Assembly: GCA_946479035.1 (NCBI GenBank)
Contig: CAMLDW010000013.1
Coordinates: forward strand, 1 to 53,977
DNA: 53,977 bases
Origin: an uncultured Chthonomonadaceae bacterium
Lineage (GTDB): Bacteria; Armatimonadota; Fimbriimonadia; Fimbriimonadales; Fimbriimonadaceae
Direction of reading: 5' to 3'
A program made the translations under genes and the position numbers. Below the pieces are notes generated by a model. It was given only the letters and a program-made list of their open reading frames with translations, was not told where the DNA came from and searched no databases. This document shows positions 40,832-49,212 of the stretch, in pieces (the first letter of the stretch is position 1; the number at the start of each line of letters is the position of its first letter).

Positions 40832-40837
40832 AGGCTA
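40832..40837 (-). promoter_or_regulatory. possible -10 box of a leaderless promoter (S10 peptidase)
   Basis: TAGCCT, 7 nt, then ATG at 40824. It fits TANNNT but is the weakest hexamer of the set. Confidence 0.35.
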
Positions 40838-40883
40838 CCAGCGCACAAGCCTCGAAACGAGAAGCGCGGCCGGAAAAACAAAG

Positions 40884-40958
40884 TGGTGGGCGGTATAGGA
40901 CTTGAACCTACGACCCCTTCGGTGTGAACGAAGTGCTCTACCGCTGAGCTAACCGCCC
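40884..40958 (-). tRNA. tRNA-Val, anticodon CAC
   Basis: A complete cloverleaf on the minus strand. Acceptor GGGCGGT pairs with ACCGCCC, followed by discriminator A and an encoded CCA. The D arm contains AGCTCAGCGGTAGAGC. The anticodon arm is CTTCG-TTCACAC-CGAAG, giving CAC, which reads GUG. The T arm contains GGTTCAAGTCC. 75 nt including CCA. Confidence 0.96.
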
Positions 40959-41032
40959 GGGTGGCTCAGGTTACCCGAGCGGCCTCCAGTCTCTAGATTG
41001 CCGCCCCGATATGGAACTTGGAAGGGTAGGCC

Positions 41033-41479
41033 ATGTCTTCCCACCAGAGAATCGGCGAGCTCCTGCTTGCGAAAGGTCTGATTTCGCAAGAGCAGCTTCA
41101 ACAGGCCCTGTCCGAGCGGGGGGACACCTACTTCCGCCTCGGCGAGATCGTCGTGGCCAGGGGCTGGGTGACCGAGAACGACGTCGTCGACTGCCTGGCC
41201 GAGCAGTACCACATCCCCGTCGTCGATCTGGGCCGCACCTACCCCAAAGAAGAGGCCGTGGAGCTGCTCGGGCTAGGCTATTGCCTGTCCCGCCTCGTCC
41301 TGCCCCTGGCAAAGAGGGGGAACCGAGTCCTTTGCGCCGTCTCCGACCCCCTCGACAACGCCTTTTTCCAGGCCCTCGAAGAGGCCCAAGGAGTCGAGGT
41401 CGAGCTCGTGCTTGCCTCGCCCTCCGACATCCGGCAGGCTATCCAGAGGCTCGTGGGGAAAACCAAGCCTGCCGTATAG
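41033..41479 (+). CDS. stand-alone MshEN (T2SS GspE/PilB N-terminal) domain protein 1
   Basis: 148 residues, ATG at 41033 after AAGGG. Two MshEN-type motifs: RIGELLLAKGLISQEQLQQA (from residue 6) and RLGEIVVARGWVTENDVVDC (from about 35). In MshE these 24-residue motifs bind cyclic di-GMP. The first motif here ends in Arg where the consensus has Gln; the second ends in Gln. There is no ATPase domain, so this is a detached sensor or adaptor. It lies 78 nt before a second such gene, then a MinD-like ATPase. Confidence 0.85.
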   Translation: MSSHQRIGELLLAKGLISQEQLQQALSERGDTYFRLGEIVVARGWVTENDVVDCLAEQYHIPVVDLGRTYPKEEAVELLGLGYCLSRLVLPLAKRGNRVLCAVSDPLDNAFFQALEEAQGVEVELVLASPSDIRQAIQRLVGKTKPAV

Positions 41480-41557
41480 TCGACCCCCTATGAGTTTTGA
41501 GCCTGGGGCCGCCGACAATCTTTCCTAGAGCGTTCGCGGCTTCAAGGGTAATTGGGC

Positions 41558-42106
41558 ATGTTTCGAGAGTATCAGCGGTTAGGCGAGATCCTTGTCAAGA
41601 AGGGGCTCCTCAACGAGGACAAGCTCCAGCAGGCGCTTCGCTCCCAGGCCTACAACAACTCGCGACTGGGCGAGATCCTCGCCGCGATGGGCTGGCTAAG
41701 CGAAGAGGACCTCGCGCGCGCCCTCGCCGAGCAGTACAGCTACACCTACATCGACGCCGACGAGATCCAGCCCAACCAAGAGGCTCTCAAGGTCGTCCCT
41801 GGGCGCTGGGCGCTCTCAAAGCTCATCCTTCCCGTCGCCTTCTACGACAACCAGCTCGAGGTCGCCGTCGCCGACCCGATCGACATCGAGAGCACCGACG
41901 AGATCAGGATGCGAGCCGGGTGCCCGATCGACTTCGTGATCGCAAAGCCGAGCACGCTGCGCAGCGCGATCATACGCTGCTACACGCTCGATCTCGAGAC
42001 CGCGCCGATCAAGAAGGCCTCCAAGCACAAGACAAAGATCGACCACCAGGTCGACAAGGCCGCGCTGCTCAACGCGCTCGACCGCTTTATGCGGGGGGCC
42101 GCCTGA
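41558..42106 (+). CDS. stand-alone MshEN (T2SS GspE/PilB N-terminal) domain protein 2
   Basis: 182 residues from the ATG at 41558, with AAGGG upstream; a TTG at 41552 is an alternative. Both MshEN motifs match the consensus fully: RLGEILVKKGLLNEDKLQQA and RLGEILAAMGWLSEEDLARA, each continuing to Gln. This makes c-di-GMP binding likely. After residue about 150 comes a basic segment (KKASKHKTKIDHQVDK) of unknown role. No ATPase domain. It precedes the MinD-like ATPase by 10 nt, so the two are surely co-expressed. Confidence 0.87.
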   Translation: MFREYQRLGEILVKKGLLNEDKLQQALRSQAYNNSRLGEILAAMGWLSEEDLARALAEQYSYTYIDADEIQPNQEALKVVPGRWALSKLILPVAFYDNQLEVAVADPIDIESTDEIRMRAGCPIDFVIAKPSTLRSAIIRCYTLDLETAPIKKASKHKTKIDHQVDKAALLNALDRFMRGAA

Positions 42107-42116
42107 GGTCAGAACT

Positions 42117-42875
42117 ATGAGAGTCGTTTCAGTCGCAAGCGGCAAGGGCGGGGTCGGAAAGACCTGCATCTCCGTCAATCTCGCGATCGCGCTTGCCAAG
42201 CAGGGCAAGAAGGTCGTGCTGTTCGACGCCGACCTCCAGCTCGCCAACATCGACGTGATGATCGGAATCAACTCCGAGTTCAGCCTCCAGCACGTCATCT
42301 CCGGCGAGATGTCGCTCAAGGACGTCATGGTCAACGGCCCGTCCGGGGTCTCGATCGTCACCGGCGGCAGCGGCGTCGCACAGCTCATGCACGCCGGCCC
42401 AAAGAGGATGGCCACCTTCTTCGCGCAGATCGACGCGCTGGCCGAGAGCTTCGACATCTTGCTCTTCGACTGTGCCGCGGGGCTCGATAACCGCGTCTTC
42501 GCCTTCCTCACCCGCTCGGACGAGGCGCTCGTCGTCACCACCCCAGAGCCCACCAGCATCACCGACGCCTACGCCCTCATCAAGGTCCTCAGCAAGCGGG
42601 ACCCCGAGGCCGTGATCCGCGTGCTCATCAACCGCGTCGCCACCGAGCACGAGGCACGAAACGTCTTTGAGATCATCAAGACCACGGCACAGAACTATCT
42701 CGATGTCGACCTTCTCTTCGGAGGCTATGTGCGCCAGGACAGCGCCTTCGTCGAGTCGATGAAGAAGCGCCAGGCCATGATGGTCGCCTATCCGAACTGT
42801 CGCGCGGCGTCCGATCTCGAGAACGTCGCCCGCGAGTTCGCGATCCCCGTGCTCAGGCGAAAGAACGTCGCCTAG
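42117..42875 (+). CDS. MinD/FlhG-like P-loop ATPase
   Basis: 252 residues. The deviant Walker A is SGKGGVGKTCISVNLA (about 8-23), the switch I region is VVLFDADLQLANIDVMIG and the Walker B is ILLFDCAAGLDN. TTPEPTSITDAYALIK is a block seen in FlhG and MinD relatives. No N-terminal FlhF-activating DQAxxLR motif and no clear C-terminal amphipathic targeting helix are seen. FlhG/MinD proteins place flagella, pili or division rings. The two upstream MshEN proteins suggest a role in type IV pilus or type II secretion control. It converges on the aldo/keto reductase gene 3 nt away. Confidence 0.9.
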   Translation: MRVVSVASGKGGVGKTCISVNLAIALAKQGKKVVLFDADLQLANIDVMIGINSEFSLQHVISGEMSLKDVMVNGPSGVSIVTGGSGVAQLMHAGPKRMATFFAQIDALAESFDILLFDCAAGLDNRVFAFLTRSDEALVVTTPEPTSITDAYALIKVLSKRDPEAVIRVLINRVATEHEARNVFEIIKTTAQNYLDVDLLFGGYVRQDSAFVESMKKRQAMMVAYPNCRAASDLENVAREFAIPVLRRKNVA

Positions 42876-42878
42876 CGG

Positions 42879-43802
42879 CTACTGGTTCTTCCACCACAAG
42901 GCGCTCGTTGTCGCGAACGGCTTGACCCTCGCCTCGAGCGCTGCCATCTCCTCTTCCGTCATAGGCTTGAACTCGAGCACGGTCTTCAGGTTCTCGTCCG
43001 CCTCCTTTTGCGCGCGCAGCCCCAGGTTCAGCGTCGAGATCGGCTTTGAAAGTGAATAGCGCACGAACTCCCGCGCCTCGAATGCGCCGGGCTGCGCCCT
43101 CTCGATCCCCTTCACGGACTTCATTCCAACGACCGCGACACCGTGCTCCCGCGCATACGGCACCACCTCGGTCGCAAAGTCGTTGATGTGCTTGTCCAGC
43201 GCGCTTACGGGCACCAGGATCGAGACGAACGGATACTCCTTCATGGCCCGCAGGATCACTTCAGGCCGCGTGTGTCCCGTGATGCCGATGTTGCGGACCA
43301 GACCGTCCTTCCTGGCGCGCTCCAGCCCCTCCACCGCTCCGCCCTTGCGCAAGACGGCGTCGAGCGTCCCCATGTCGTTCACCGCGTGCACCTGCAACAG
43401 GTTGACGTATTCGCACCCAAGCCGCCCTAAGCTCTCCTTCACCTCGCTGTAAGCGCCGTCCGCGGTCCGCTGGAGCGTCTTCGTCGAGATCCAGAGCTTC
43501 TCGCGCCTCCCTGCGATCGCCCTGCCGACCGTCGTCTCGCTCCGCGTGCCCATGTAGCTCGGCGCCGTGTCCAGCGTGTTCACACCGCCATCGAACAGGC
43601 GCCTCAGGGCGTCCACGGCCTCTTGGGTCTCCGGGATCTCCGCCGTCCCGACCGTGTAGATCGAAGCGTCCCACCCGGTCTTGCCGAACGGCCGTGTCGG
43701 CATCTTGCGCTGGCCCAGGAGCCCCATCACGAGGTTCGGAAGGCTGACCGAGCTCGCCACGGCAGCCGACCGCTTCAAAAAGTCCCTGCGGGAGAGGCCC
43801 AT
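42879..43802 (-). CDS. aldo/keto reductase, Tat-exported
   Basis: 307 residues from the ATG at 43802, fixed by a TAGAAT box 6 nt upstream. A twin-arginine signal (LSRRDFLKRSAAVAS) opens the protein. The AKR tetrad is complete: Asp and Tyr in NTLDTAPSYMG, Lys in ISTKTLQ and His in LLQVHAVND. IGITGHTRPEVI and SILVPVSALD are typical of the group. An NADPH enzyme exported with its cofactor is expected; the substrate is unknown. It is divergent from nadB with about 51 nt between them. Confidence 0.92.
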   Translation of the reverse strand: MGLSRRDFLKRSAAVASSVSLPNLVMGLLGQRKMPTRPFGKTGWDASIYTVGTAEIPETQEAVDALRRLFDGGVNTLDTAPSYMGTRSETTVGRAIAGRREKLWISTKTLQRTADGAYSEVKESLGRLGCEYVNLLQVHAVNDMGTLDAVLRKGGAVEGLERARKDGLVRNIGITGHTRPEVILRAMKEYPFVSILVPVSALDKHINDFATEVVPYAREHGVAVVGMKSVKGIERAQPGAFEAREFVRYSLSKPISTLNLGLRAQKEADENLKTVLEFKPMTEEEMAALEARVKPFATTSALWWKNQ

Positions 43803-43808
43803 CAACCC

Positions 43809-43814
43809 ATTCTA
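43809..43814 (-). promoter_or_regulatory. predicted -10 box of a leaderless promoter (aldo/keto reductase)
   Basis: TAGAAT, then GGGTTG, then the ATG at 43802, on the minus strand. Confidence 0.55.
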
Positions 43815-43837
43815 GCCGCCCCCTCCCCGCAGGGGCG

Positions 43838-43843
43838 TATCCT
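43838..43843 (+). promoter_or_regulatory. possible -10 box of nadB
   Basis: TATCCT, 10 nt, then the nadB ATG at 43854, giving a leader of about 4 nt. Confidence 0.35.
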
Positions 43844-43853
43844 AGGGCAGCGG

Positions 43854-45416
43854 ATGACCGAAAGGTTCGACTACGTCGTCGTCGGCAGCGGGCTGGCCGG
43901 CCTCACTTTCGCCCTTCGGGCGTCAGAGTCCGGTCGTGTCTGCGTGCTCACCAAGGCCGAGCTCTACGAGAGCAACACCAACTACGCCCAAGGCGGCATC
44001 GCCGCCGCAGTCGGTGAGTCCGATTCCTGGGAGCTCCACGAGCAGGACACCCTCGTCGCCGGCGCCGGGCTCTGCGACACCAAGGCCGTGCGCTTCCTCG
44101 TCCAAGAGGCACCTTCCGCGATCCAATGGCTCAGCAGCCTCGGCGCGCGATTCGACCTCGACGAAAAGGAGGCGCTCGACCTCGGTCGCGAAGGCGGGCA
44201 TAGCCGCAACCGCATCGTCCACTTCGCCGACCGCACAGGGTGGGAGGTCGAACGCGCCGTCACCGAGGCCGTGCGCAAGAACCCCGGCATAGTCGTCCAC
44301 GAGGGCGCGTTTGCGACCAGCCTGATCCTTGAAAACGGGCGCTGCATCGGCGTCACCGCACAGATCGTGGACTTCGGCCTGCGCACGTTCATCGGCAAGG
44401 CCGTCATGCTCGCGACGGGCGGGTGCGGAAAGCTCTACACGCACACCACCAACCCGCGCGTCGCCACCGCCGACGGCATCGGCCTCGCCGCGGACGCCGG
44501 CGCAAAGATCGAGAACATGGAGTTCATGCAGTTCCATCCCACCACGCTCTACCACCCTCAGCTCCGTGGGTTCTTGATCACCGAGGCTGTGCGCGGGGCG
44601 GGAGGCATCCTGCGAAACCACCTCGGCCGACGCTTCATGTACGACTACGACCCGCGCCTGGAGCTCGCCCCGCGCGACGTCGTCGCCCGTGCGATCGAGT
44701 CGGAGATGGCCAAGCTCAACACCTGGTGCGTCTACCTAGACGTCACGCACCTCGACCCCAAGGATCTTCAGCACGAGTTCCCCACGATCTGGGAGCGCTT
44801 GCGCGGCCTCGGAATCGAGATCGAAAAGGAGTGGATCCCTGTCGTGCCCGCGCAGCACTACTCGTGCGGCGGCGTCGCAACGGACCTGCACGGCCGTTCC
44901 AGCGTCCCTGGCCTCTATGCCAGCGGCGAGGTCTCTTGCACAGGGGTGCACGGCGCGAACCGCCTGGCCAGCAACAGCCTCCTTGAGGCGATGGTCTTTA
45001 GCATGTCCGCTGCGAGCGCCGTCAAGGCCGAGCCGACGCCGCCCCAGAGCTTCCACGAATCCGCGCAGCCTAGGTGCATCGTGGAGAACGAGGCCGTGAG
45101 GATCCGGCACGAGGCCCAGCGATGCATGTCGCAGTTCGCGAGCGTCTTCCGCACGACGAAAGGGCTGACCGAGGCCAAGCAGACCTTGGACCGTCTGCAG
45201 TCCCAGTACGACCAGGCCCCGGAAGCGCCGTTCGCCGCCTATTCGCTCGAAACGCGCAACATCCTCGTCGCTGCGCGGCTCGTCGTCGCTGGCGCGCTGG
45301 GGCGCAAGCAGAACGTGGGCCTGCACTTCAACGCGGACCTCCCCGCCGTCAGCCCTCCGAGTAACGGGGAGGCGCGACCAGCGGGGGCAGCGGGTTCGAC
45401 CACCCGGGCGACCTGA
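43854..45416 (+). CDS. nadB: L-aspartate oxidase
   Basis: FAD enzyme oxidising L-aspartate to iminoaspartate, first step of de novo NAD synthesis with NadA. 520 residues from the ATG at 43854; an open frame back to 43623 lies in the divergent gene. FAD-binding VVVGSGLAGLTFALRA (about 8-23), NYAQGGIAAAVG (about 43-54), LGREGGHSRNRIVHFADRTG, MQFHPTTLYHP, LITEAVRGAGGIL and HYSCGGVATDLHGRSSVPGL are all NadB blocks. The last 20 or so residues are rich in Pro, Gly and Ala and overlap the convergent gene by 68 nt. nadA and nadC are not in the window. Confidence 0.95.
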   Translation: MTERFDYVVVGSGLAGLTFALRASESGRVCVLTKAELYESNTNYAQGGIAAAVGESDSWELHEQDTLVAGAGLCDTKAVRFLVQEAPSAIQWLSSLGARFDLDEKEALDLGREGGHSRNRIVHFADRTGWEVERAVTEAVRKNPGIVVHEGAFATSLILENGRCIGVTAQIVDFGLRTFIGKAVMLATGGCGKLYTHTTNPRVATADGIGLAADAGAKIENMEFMQFHPTTLYHPQLRGFLITEAVRGAGGILRNHLGRRFMYDYDPRLELAPRDVVARAIESEMAKLNTWCVYLDVTHLDPKDLQHEFPTIWERLRGLGIEIEKEWIPVVPAQHYSCGGVATDLHGRSSVPGLYASGEVSCTGVHGANRLASNSLLEAMVFSMSAASAVKAEPTPPQSFHESAQPRCIVENEAVRIRHEAQRCMSQFASVFRTTKGLTEAKQTLDRLQSQYDQAPEAPFAAYSLETRNILVAARLVVAGALGRKQNVGLHFNADLPAVSPPSNGEARPAGAAGSTTRAT

Positions 45417-47133
45417 GCAGCACCACGCACTCTCCCGCGGCGTTCGGCTCATAGTCGATCACCAGCCGCCCCAGCGCCTGCTTCGCCACCAGCGACTTGA
45501 TGTTCGAGACCGCTATCGCCGAAACCGGCCGCGCGATCTCGAATGCCATCTGCCCAGGCCGCGGATCGAGCGCCTTGAAGCGCAGGGTTACGCCGTCCGG
45601 CGTCGCTTCCGCCGTGACCGCTTCATCGGAAACGATCCGTACCTCGCTCATCAGAGAGTCGACGTAGAGCCCCCTCGCACCGCCAAAGAGGCTCGTGCGC
45701 AGGTTGTAGAGCGGCTCGATCAGGTCCTTGCGGACGGGCGGGAAAAACCGCCTCTCGCGGAAGAGCACGAGCGCCCTTTCCGAGGCGAGCCCGGCCTGAA
45801 GCATCGCCGCCTCGAGCCTTTTCGACGGGTCCTGGCAGAACGCCCCCGTGACCGCAGTCAGCGCAGATGCGCGCCTCGAAACGGCCTGGTCGTCGCACCA
45901 GAGCAGCCATGTGTACCAGTCGCGCTTCCACAGGACCTTTCCAAGCATCTCGTTCCCTTCTGAGAGCCGTCCCGTCGCGGCCAGCCGGCACTGGGTGACC
46001 AGCGCGTGCGCCGCGGCCAGGTCCATCGAGCCCCCGGTGAGCAGGTAAGGGAGCTTCTCTTGGGTGAACGGCTCGACCGCCGAAGCGCCGTGGGCGAGGA
46101 ACTCCTCGAGCACGGTGTCGCTGGTGTCCTTGATCAGCGCGTCCCGGCAGCCGAGCATGCTGGAAAGCGCCAAGTCGCAAAGGCTCGGCACGTCGAAGGG
46201 CGACGCGGAGGCGATCATGTCTGTCAGCGCCGGCCCCAGCCCCAGTGGCCGGCCCACCGGCACCCGCACGATTGGGAAACGGATCACCAGCTTCGCCTCG
46301 GTCGTGTACTCGACCGGCCCGTCGGTCAGGTCCGCCTCCGTGTTCCTGATCCCTGACTTCACTTCGATCGGGTACCCGCCGATCCGCGCCATCACGGCCG
46401 CCACAGGCACGAGCGCTCCGGCCCGGTCGAACGTCCACACCGCCGTGACCGCGCTCTCCTCCGGCCTCACCTCGAAGTCGATGAGCGTCGGCGTGGGAGA
46501 GACCCAGAACGCCTCGTTCTTGACCACCTCCTGCACGATCTGGCCGAGCGACGCCGCGTCCGTCCCTGCGCGCGAGCGGTTGCCCAGCGGCAGGCAAACC
46601 CGCACCCACCCGCTGAACGGCTCCTTCGTCTGCACGGTCCAAGCGCCGGACGTTCCCGTCACCTCCGTCTGCACCTGAGCGCCGAGGAACGCGAGCAGCA
46701 GAGGCGGCTGCTTGTCCAAGAAGGAGACGAGGATCCACGGCGAGCGGGGCGCAGGCACGTTTGGCCCCACGCTCCCCTCCTTCCAGCTCAAGAACGGGCT
46801 TTGTAGCGCCGTGCAGCGCAAGGAGAGCCCTTTCGGGAAGTAGAGCTCGAACCCAGGGCTGCGCAAGTTGACGCGAACCTTCGAGGGCATCCCCTCGACC
46901 TCTGGCCCGACGTAAAGCGCCGCGCGGTCGCTGATCTCTGTGGCCTTGAACCCCTTCAGCTCCGAAGCGAACCGCAGCGTGTCCGCGCCTTCGCTACTGC
47001 TGCGGAACCCCTCCGCCGACAGACGAAACCCCGGCACGGCGGGAAACGACGCATAGCTGAACCGCCCGAACGACTGGGCGAGCCCCGTCCCCGCGAGTAG
47101 CGCCGCGAGGAGGCTAGTTGAAAGTCGTCCCAA
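45349..47133 (-). CDS. large secreted protein of unknown function
   Basis: 594 residues with a signal peptide (STSLLAALLAGTGLAQ). I do not recognise a family. The N-terminal 280 residues read as beta-rich (YASFPAVPGFRLSAEGFRSS, VRVNLRSPGFELYFP). The middle (about 300-500) is helical (WKRDWYTWLLWCDDQAVSRR, VLFRERRFFPPVRKDLI), reminiscent of an alpha/alpha barrel, and the C-terminus is a beta-sandwich (VTLRFKALDPRPGQMAFEIA). That order resembles some carbohydrate-active enzymes, but no catalytic motif can be named. Its start overlaps the end of the upstream barrel-protein gene by 20 nt, so the two are co-translated. Its 3' end lies antisense to the last 68 nt of nadB. Confidence 0.8.
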   Translation of the reverse strand: MGRLSTSLLAALLAGTGLAQSFGRFSYASFPAVPGFRLSAEGFRSSSEGADTLRFASELKGFKATEISDRAALYVGPEVEGMPSKVRVNLRSPGFELYFPKGLSLRCTALQSPFLSWKEGSVGPNVPAPRSPWILVSFLDKQPPLLLAFLGAQVQTEVTGTSGAWTVQTKEPFSGWVRVCLPLGNRSRAGTDAASLGQIVQEVVKNEAFWVSPTPTLIDFEVRPEESAVTAVWTFDRAGALVPVAAVMARIGGYPIEVKSGIRNTEADLTDGPVEYTTEAKLVIRFPIVRVPVGRPLGLGPALTDMIASASPFDVPSLCDLALSSMLGCRDALIKDTSDTVLEEFLAHGASAVEPFTQEKLPYLLTGGSMDLAAAHALVTQCRLAATGRLSEGNEMLGKVLWKRDWYTWLLWCDDQAVSRRASALTAVTGAFCQDPSKRLEAAMLQAGLASERALVLFRERRFFPPVRKDLIEPLYNLRTSLFGGARGLYVDSLMSEVRIVSDEAVTAEATPDGVTLRFKALDPRPGQMAFEIARPVSAIAVSNIKSLVAKQALGRLVIDYEPNAAGECVVLLRSPGWSNPLPPLVAPPRYSEG

Positions 47134-49117
47134 GGATCTCGAACCCTAGTCGCTGCCTTCGCTGGGAGTAGCTCAGTCCGACTTCGCGGAAACCGATCCT
47201 ATACGCCACGATCATGGTCTGGTCGAGGAACGAGTCGCCTAGGTACGAGTCCAGGTAGTAGCCGTAGTTGAGCCGCCACAGGGAGCTGGCCTTGAAGTTC
47301 AGCGAAGCGCTCGCGTTGAAGCGCTGGATGTCCATGCTCTTGCTGGCAAACCCGTTGAGCGACCACGAGCCTTTGTTGAAGAAGGCCTCCGCGCTGACCC
47401 GGTGGTGGCCGAGGGCCGTGTCCGTGAGCCCGTCCAGCACATAGTCGTAGTTGGTCTGCAGGTAGAGCCCGTTCGCAAAGCTCGTCGTCAGCGACATCGT
47501 CGCCTGGTGCGTGAACTGCTCGTTCAGGTTCGAACCCGTGTACCGTCCGACGACGTAGCTCAGGTTGACCGACTCGCCTGGGCCAAGCCGTAGCAGGTCG
47601 CTGACGAAGCGCGCCCGCAGGCCCACCCGCTCTTGCGAGAGCTGCGAGCCGGGCGCCGAGAACTGCGTCTGCGAGGCGTTCACGCCCAAGAAGAGCCGCG
47701 CGGGCAGGTCGCCCAGCCGGATCGGGTTCTTCTCCATCACGAACGAATACTGGTTGTTGTGGAACCGGTTGCCGTAGATGCTCTGGCCGTGCGAGGCGTT
47801 CAGGTTCGTGTTCAACCCGGCAAAGGAGGTCGAGTAGTTCATGTTCGCGAACATGCTCTTGTGCGCCGGGAGGTCCAGGAGCGCCGCGAACGACGACGTA
47901 CGGCTCGGCCGCCAGAACTGCCGCAGGCTCACACCCCAGTCGTTTCGGGCTAGGCCCCGCACAGCGAGCCCTCCGTCCATCCCCGCGCCGCGGTTCCAGT
48001 TGTACTCGTAGTTCAGGTACATGCCGCCGGTCGCGCCGATGCCCGAGCCTAGCTGGTTGCCGTACTGCAACCGCAGGAGGCTCGTCTGCCCTGGGCGCAG
48101 GTCGAGGTAGTAAGGGTAGTTCAGGTTGAAGTCGTTGTTCGAGACCTGCACGTACTGCTCGGTCACGATCGGCGACTGCGGGTTCGTGCTCGCACGGAAC
48201 AGCGGCACCTTCATGATCGAGCGTCCGTCCACAGTCACGTTGGCCCGCTGGAAGTCCACCTGCCGGCTCGGGTAGGCGATCGCCTTCCGCGCCTCGATGA
48301 TCGTGATCGCGTTCGAGATGTCGATGAAGCTAAGCTGCCCTGGCACGATCGGCGCCTCGCTGGGGGTCAGCCCGGTCGACGAGATCTCGACGGTCCCTAA
48401 CTTCTCGCGCACGGCCTTTTCTGGCACGGCCAAGTACCAGCTCCATTCGTACTTGTAGTAGTCCTGACTGTACACCGCCGTGCCCAGCCCTTTGCGCTGG
48501 TTGAGCCGCATATAGAGCTCCGAGAGCTCGTAGCTCTGGTCCCCCATGGTCAGCTTTGCGTTCTTGGCGCGCACCTCGTAGTTCGGGACAGTGAGCTGCA
48601 GGTCGTCCGCCTCGATCACGATGTCGCGGTACCGCAGGTGCACCCCCCTGCCGGGGCTGCTCGCCTCGAGGATCTTGTCCTGAAGGCTGTACGCCATGTC
48701 GTGCTGCGCCACGACCTCGATGTAGTCGTTCGCGCTCGAGAGCAGGGACCGGTCTGCAACGAACATCACGTCCAGCGTCGCCGTGGCCCCAAAGCTCAGC
48801 ACTGACGCCCTCACCTTGGCCGCGCCCGCCACGCTGCCGGCCCCTAGGACCGCGCTCGCAAGGCCGTTCTGCGTCCGCACAGGGCTCTCGCGGAACGTGC
48901 CGAGAGTCGTGGTGAAAAGCACCTCAGTACCGTCGGCGACGAAGTTGCCGGAGTTGTCGCGCACCTCCGCCGTCACCGTGATCGTCGAGCGCCCGTCAGC
49001 CACGGTCGCGCCCGGGAACGCAGTCAGGTTGATCGATCCGGTCAGGGGAGCGGCAGAGCTGGCACGAGAAAGAGCAAACAGCGCGACCAGCGACGCCGAC
49101 CGCGCAATCCTCCCCAT
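47114..49117 (-). CDS. outer-membrane beta-barrel protein with N-terminal Ig-like domain, LptD/OstA-like
   Basis: 667 residues from the ATG at 49117; a GTG at 49144 would add nine. Signal peptide RSASLVALFALSRASSAA. Residues about 25-115 form a bacterial Ig-like (Big_1/invasin) domain (ITVTAEVRDNSGNFVADGTE, VLFTTTLGTF). About 130-200 has OstA/LptA-like strands (VHLRYRDIVIEADDLQLTVP, YEVRAKNAKLTMG). From about 330 on, the sequence alternates aromatic and small residues as in a barrel (YNWNRGAGMDGGLAVRGLAR) and ends in Phe-Asn. This resembles a minimal LptD, which inserts lipopolysaccharide, but the family call is tentative. It supports a diderm envelope. Confidence 0.75.
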   Translation of the reverse strand: MGRIARSASLVALFALSRASSAAPLTGSINLTAFPGATVADGRSTITVTAEVRDNSGNFVADGTEVLFTTTLGTFRESPVRTQNGLASAVLGAGSVAGAAKVRASVLSFGATATLDVMFVADRSLLSSANDYIEVVAQHDMAYSLQDKILEASSPGRGVHLRYRDIVIEADDLQLTVPNYEVRAKNAKLTMGDQSYELSELYMRLNQRKGLGTAVYSQDYYKYEWSWYLAVPEKAVREKLGTVEISSTGLTPSEAPIVPGQLSFIDISNAITIIEARKAIAYPSRQVDFQRANVTVDGRSIMKVPLFRASTNPQSPIVTEQYVQVSNNDFNLNYPYYLDLRPGQTSLLRLQYGNQLGSGIGATGGMYLNYEYNWNRGAGMDGGLAVRGLARNDWGVSLRQFWRPSRTSSFAALLDLPAHKSMFANMNYSTSFAGLNTNLNASHGQSIYGNRFHNNQYSFVMEKNPIRLGDLPARLFLGVNASQTQFSAPGSQLSQERVGLRARFVSDLLRLGPGESVNLSYVVGRYTGSNLNEQFTHQATMSLTTSFANGLYLQTNYDYVLDGLTDTALGHHRVSAEAFFNKGSWSLNGFASKSMDIQRFNASASLNFKASSLWRLNYGYYLDSYLGDSFLDQTMIVAYRIGFREVGLSYSQRRQRLGFEILGTTFN

Positions 49118-49168
49118 CGCCGCTCTTGCCTGAATGCTGTTCACACTAGGTCGCCCCGTCGTGAGGAG

Positions 49169-49199
49169 GGCCGGGCCAGGACTTGCGCCTGGCCCGGCC
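49169..49199 (-). terminator. perfect 12-bp hairpin after the 955-residue secreted-protein gene
   Basis: GGCCGGGCCAGG and CCTGGCCCGGCC flank a 7-nt loop, 13 nt beyond the stop codon at 49213. No U-tract. Confidence 0.55.
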
Positions 49200-49212
49200 G
49201 CCCATCGCTCTG

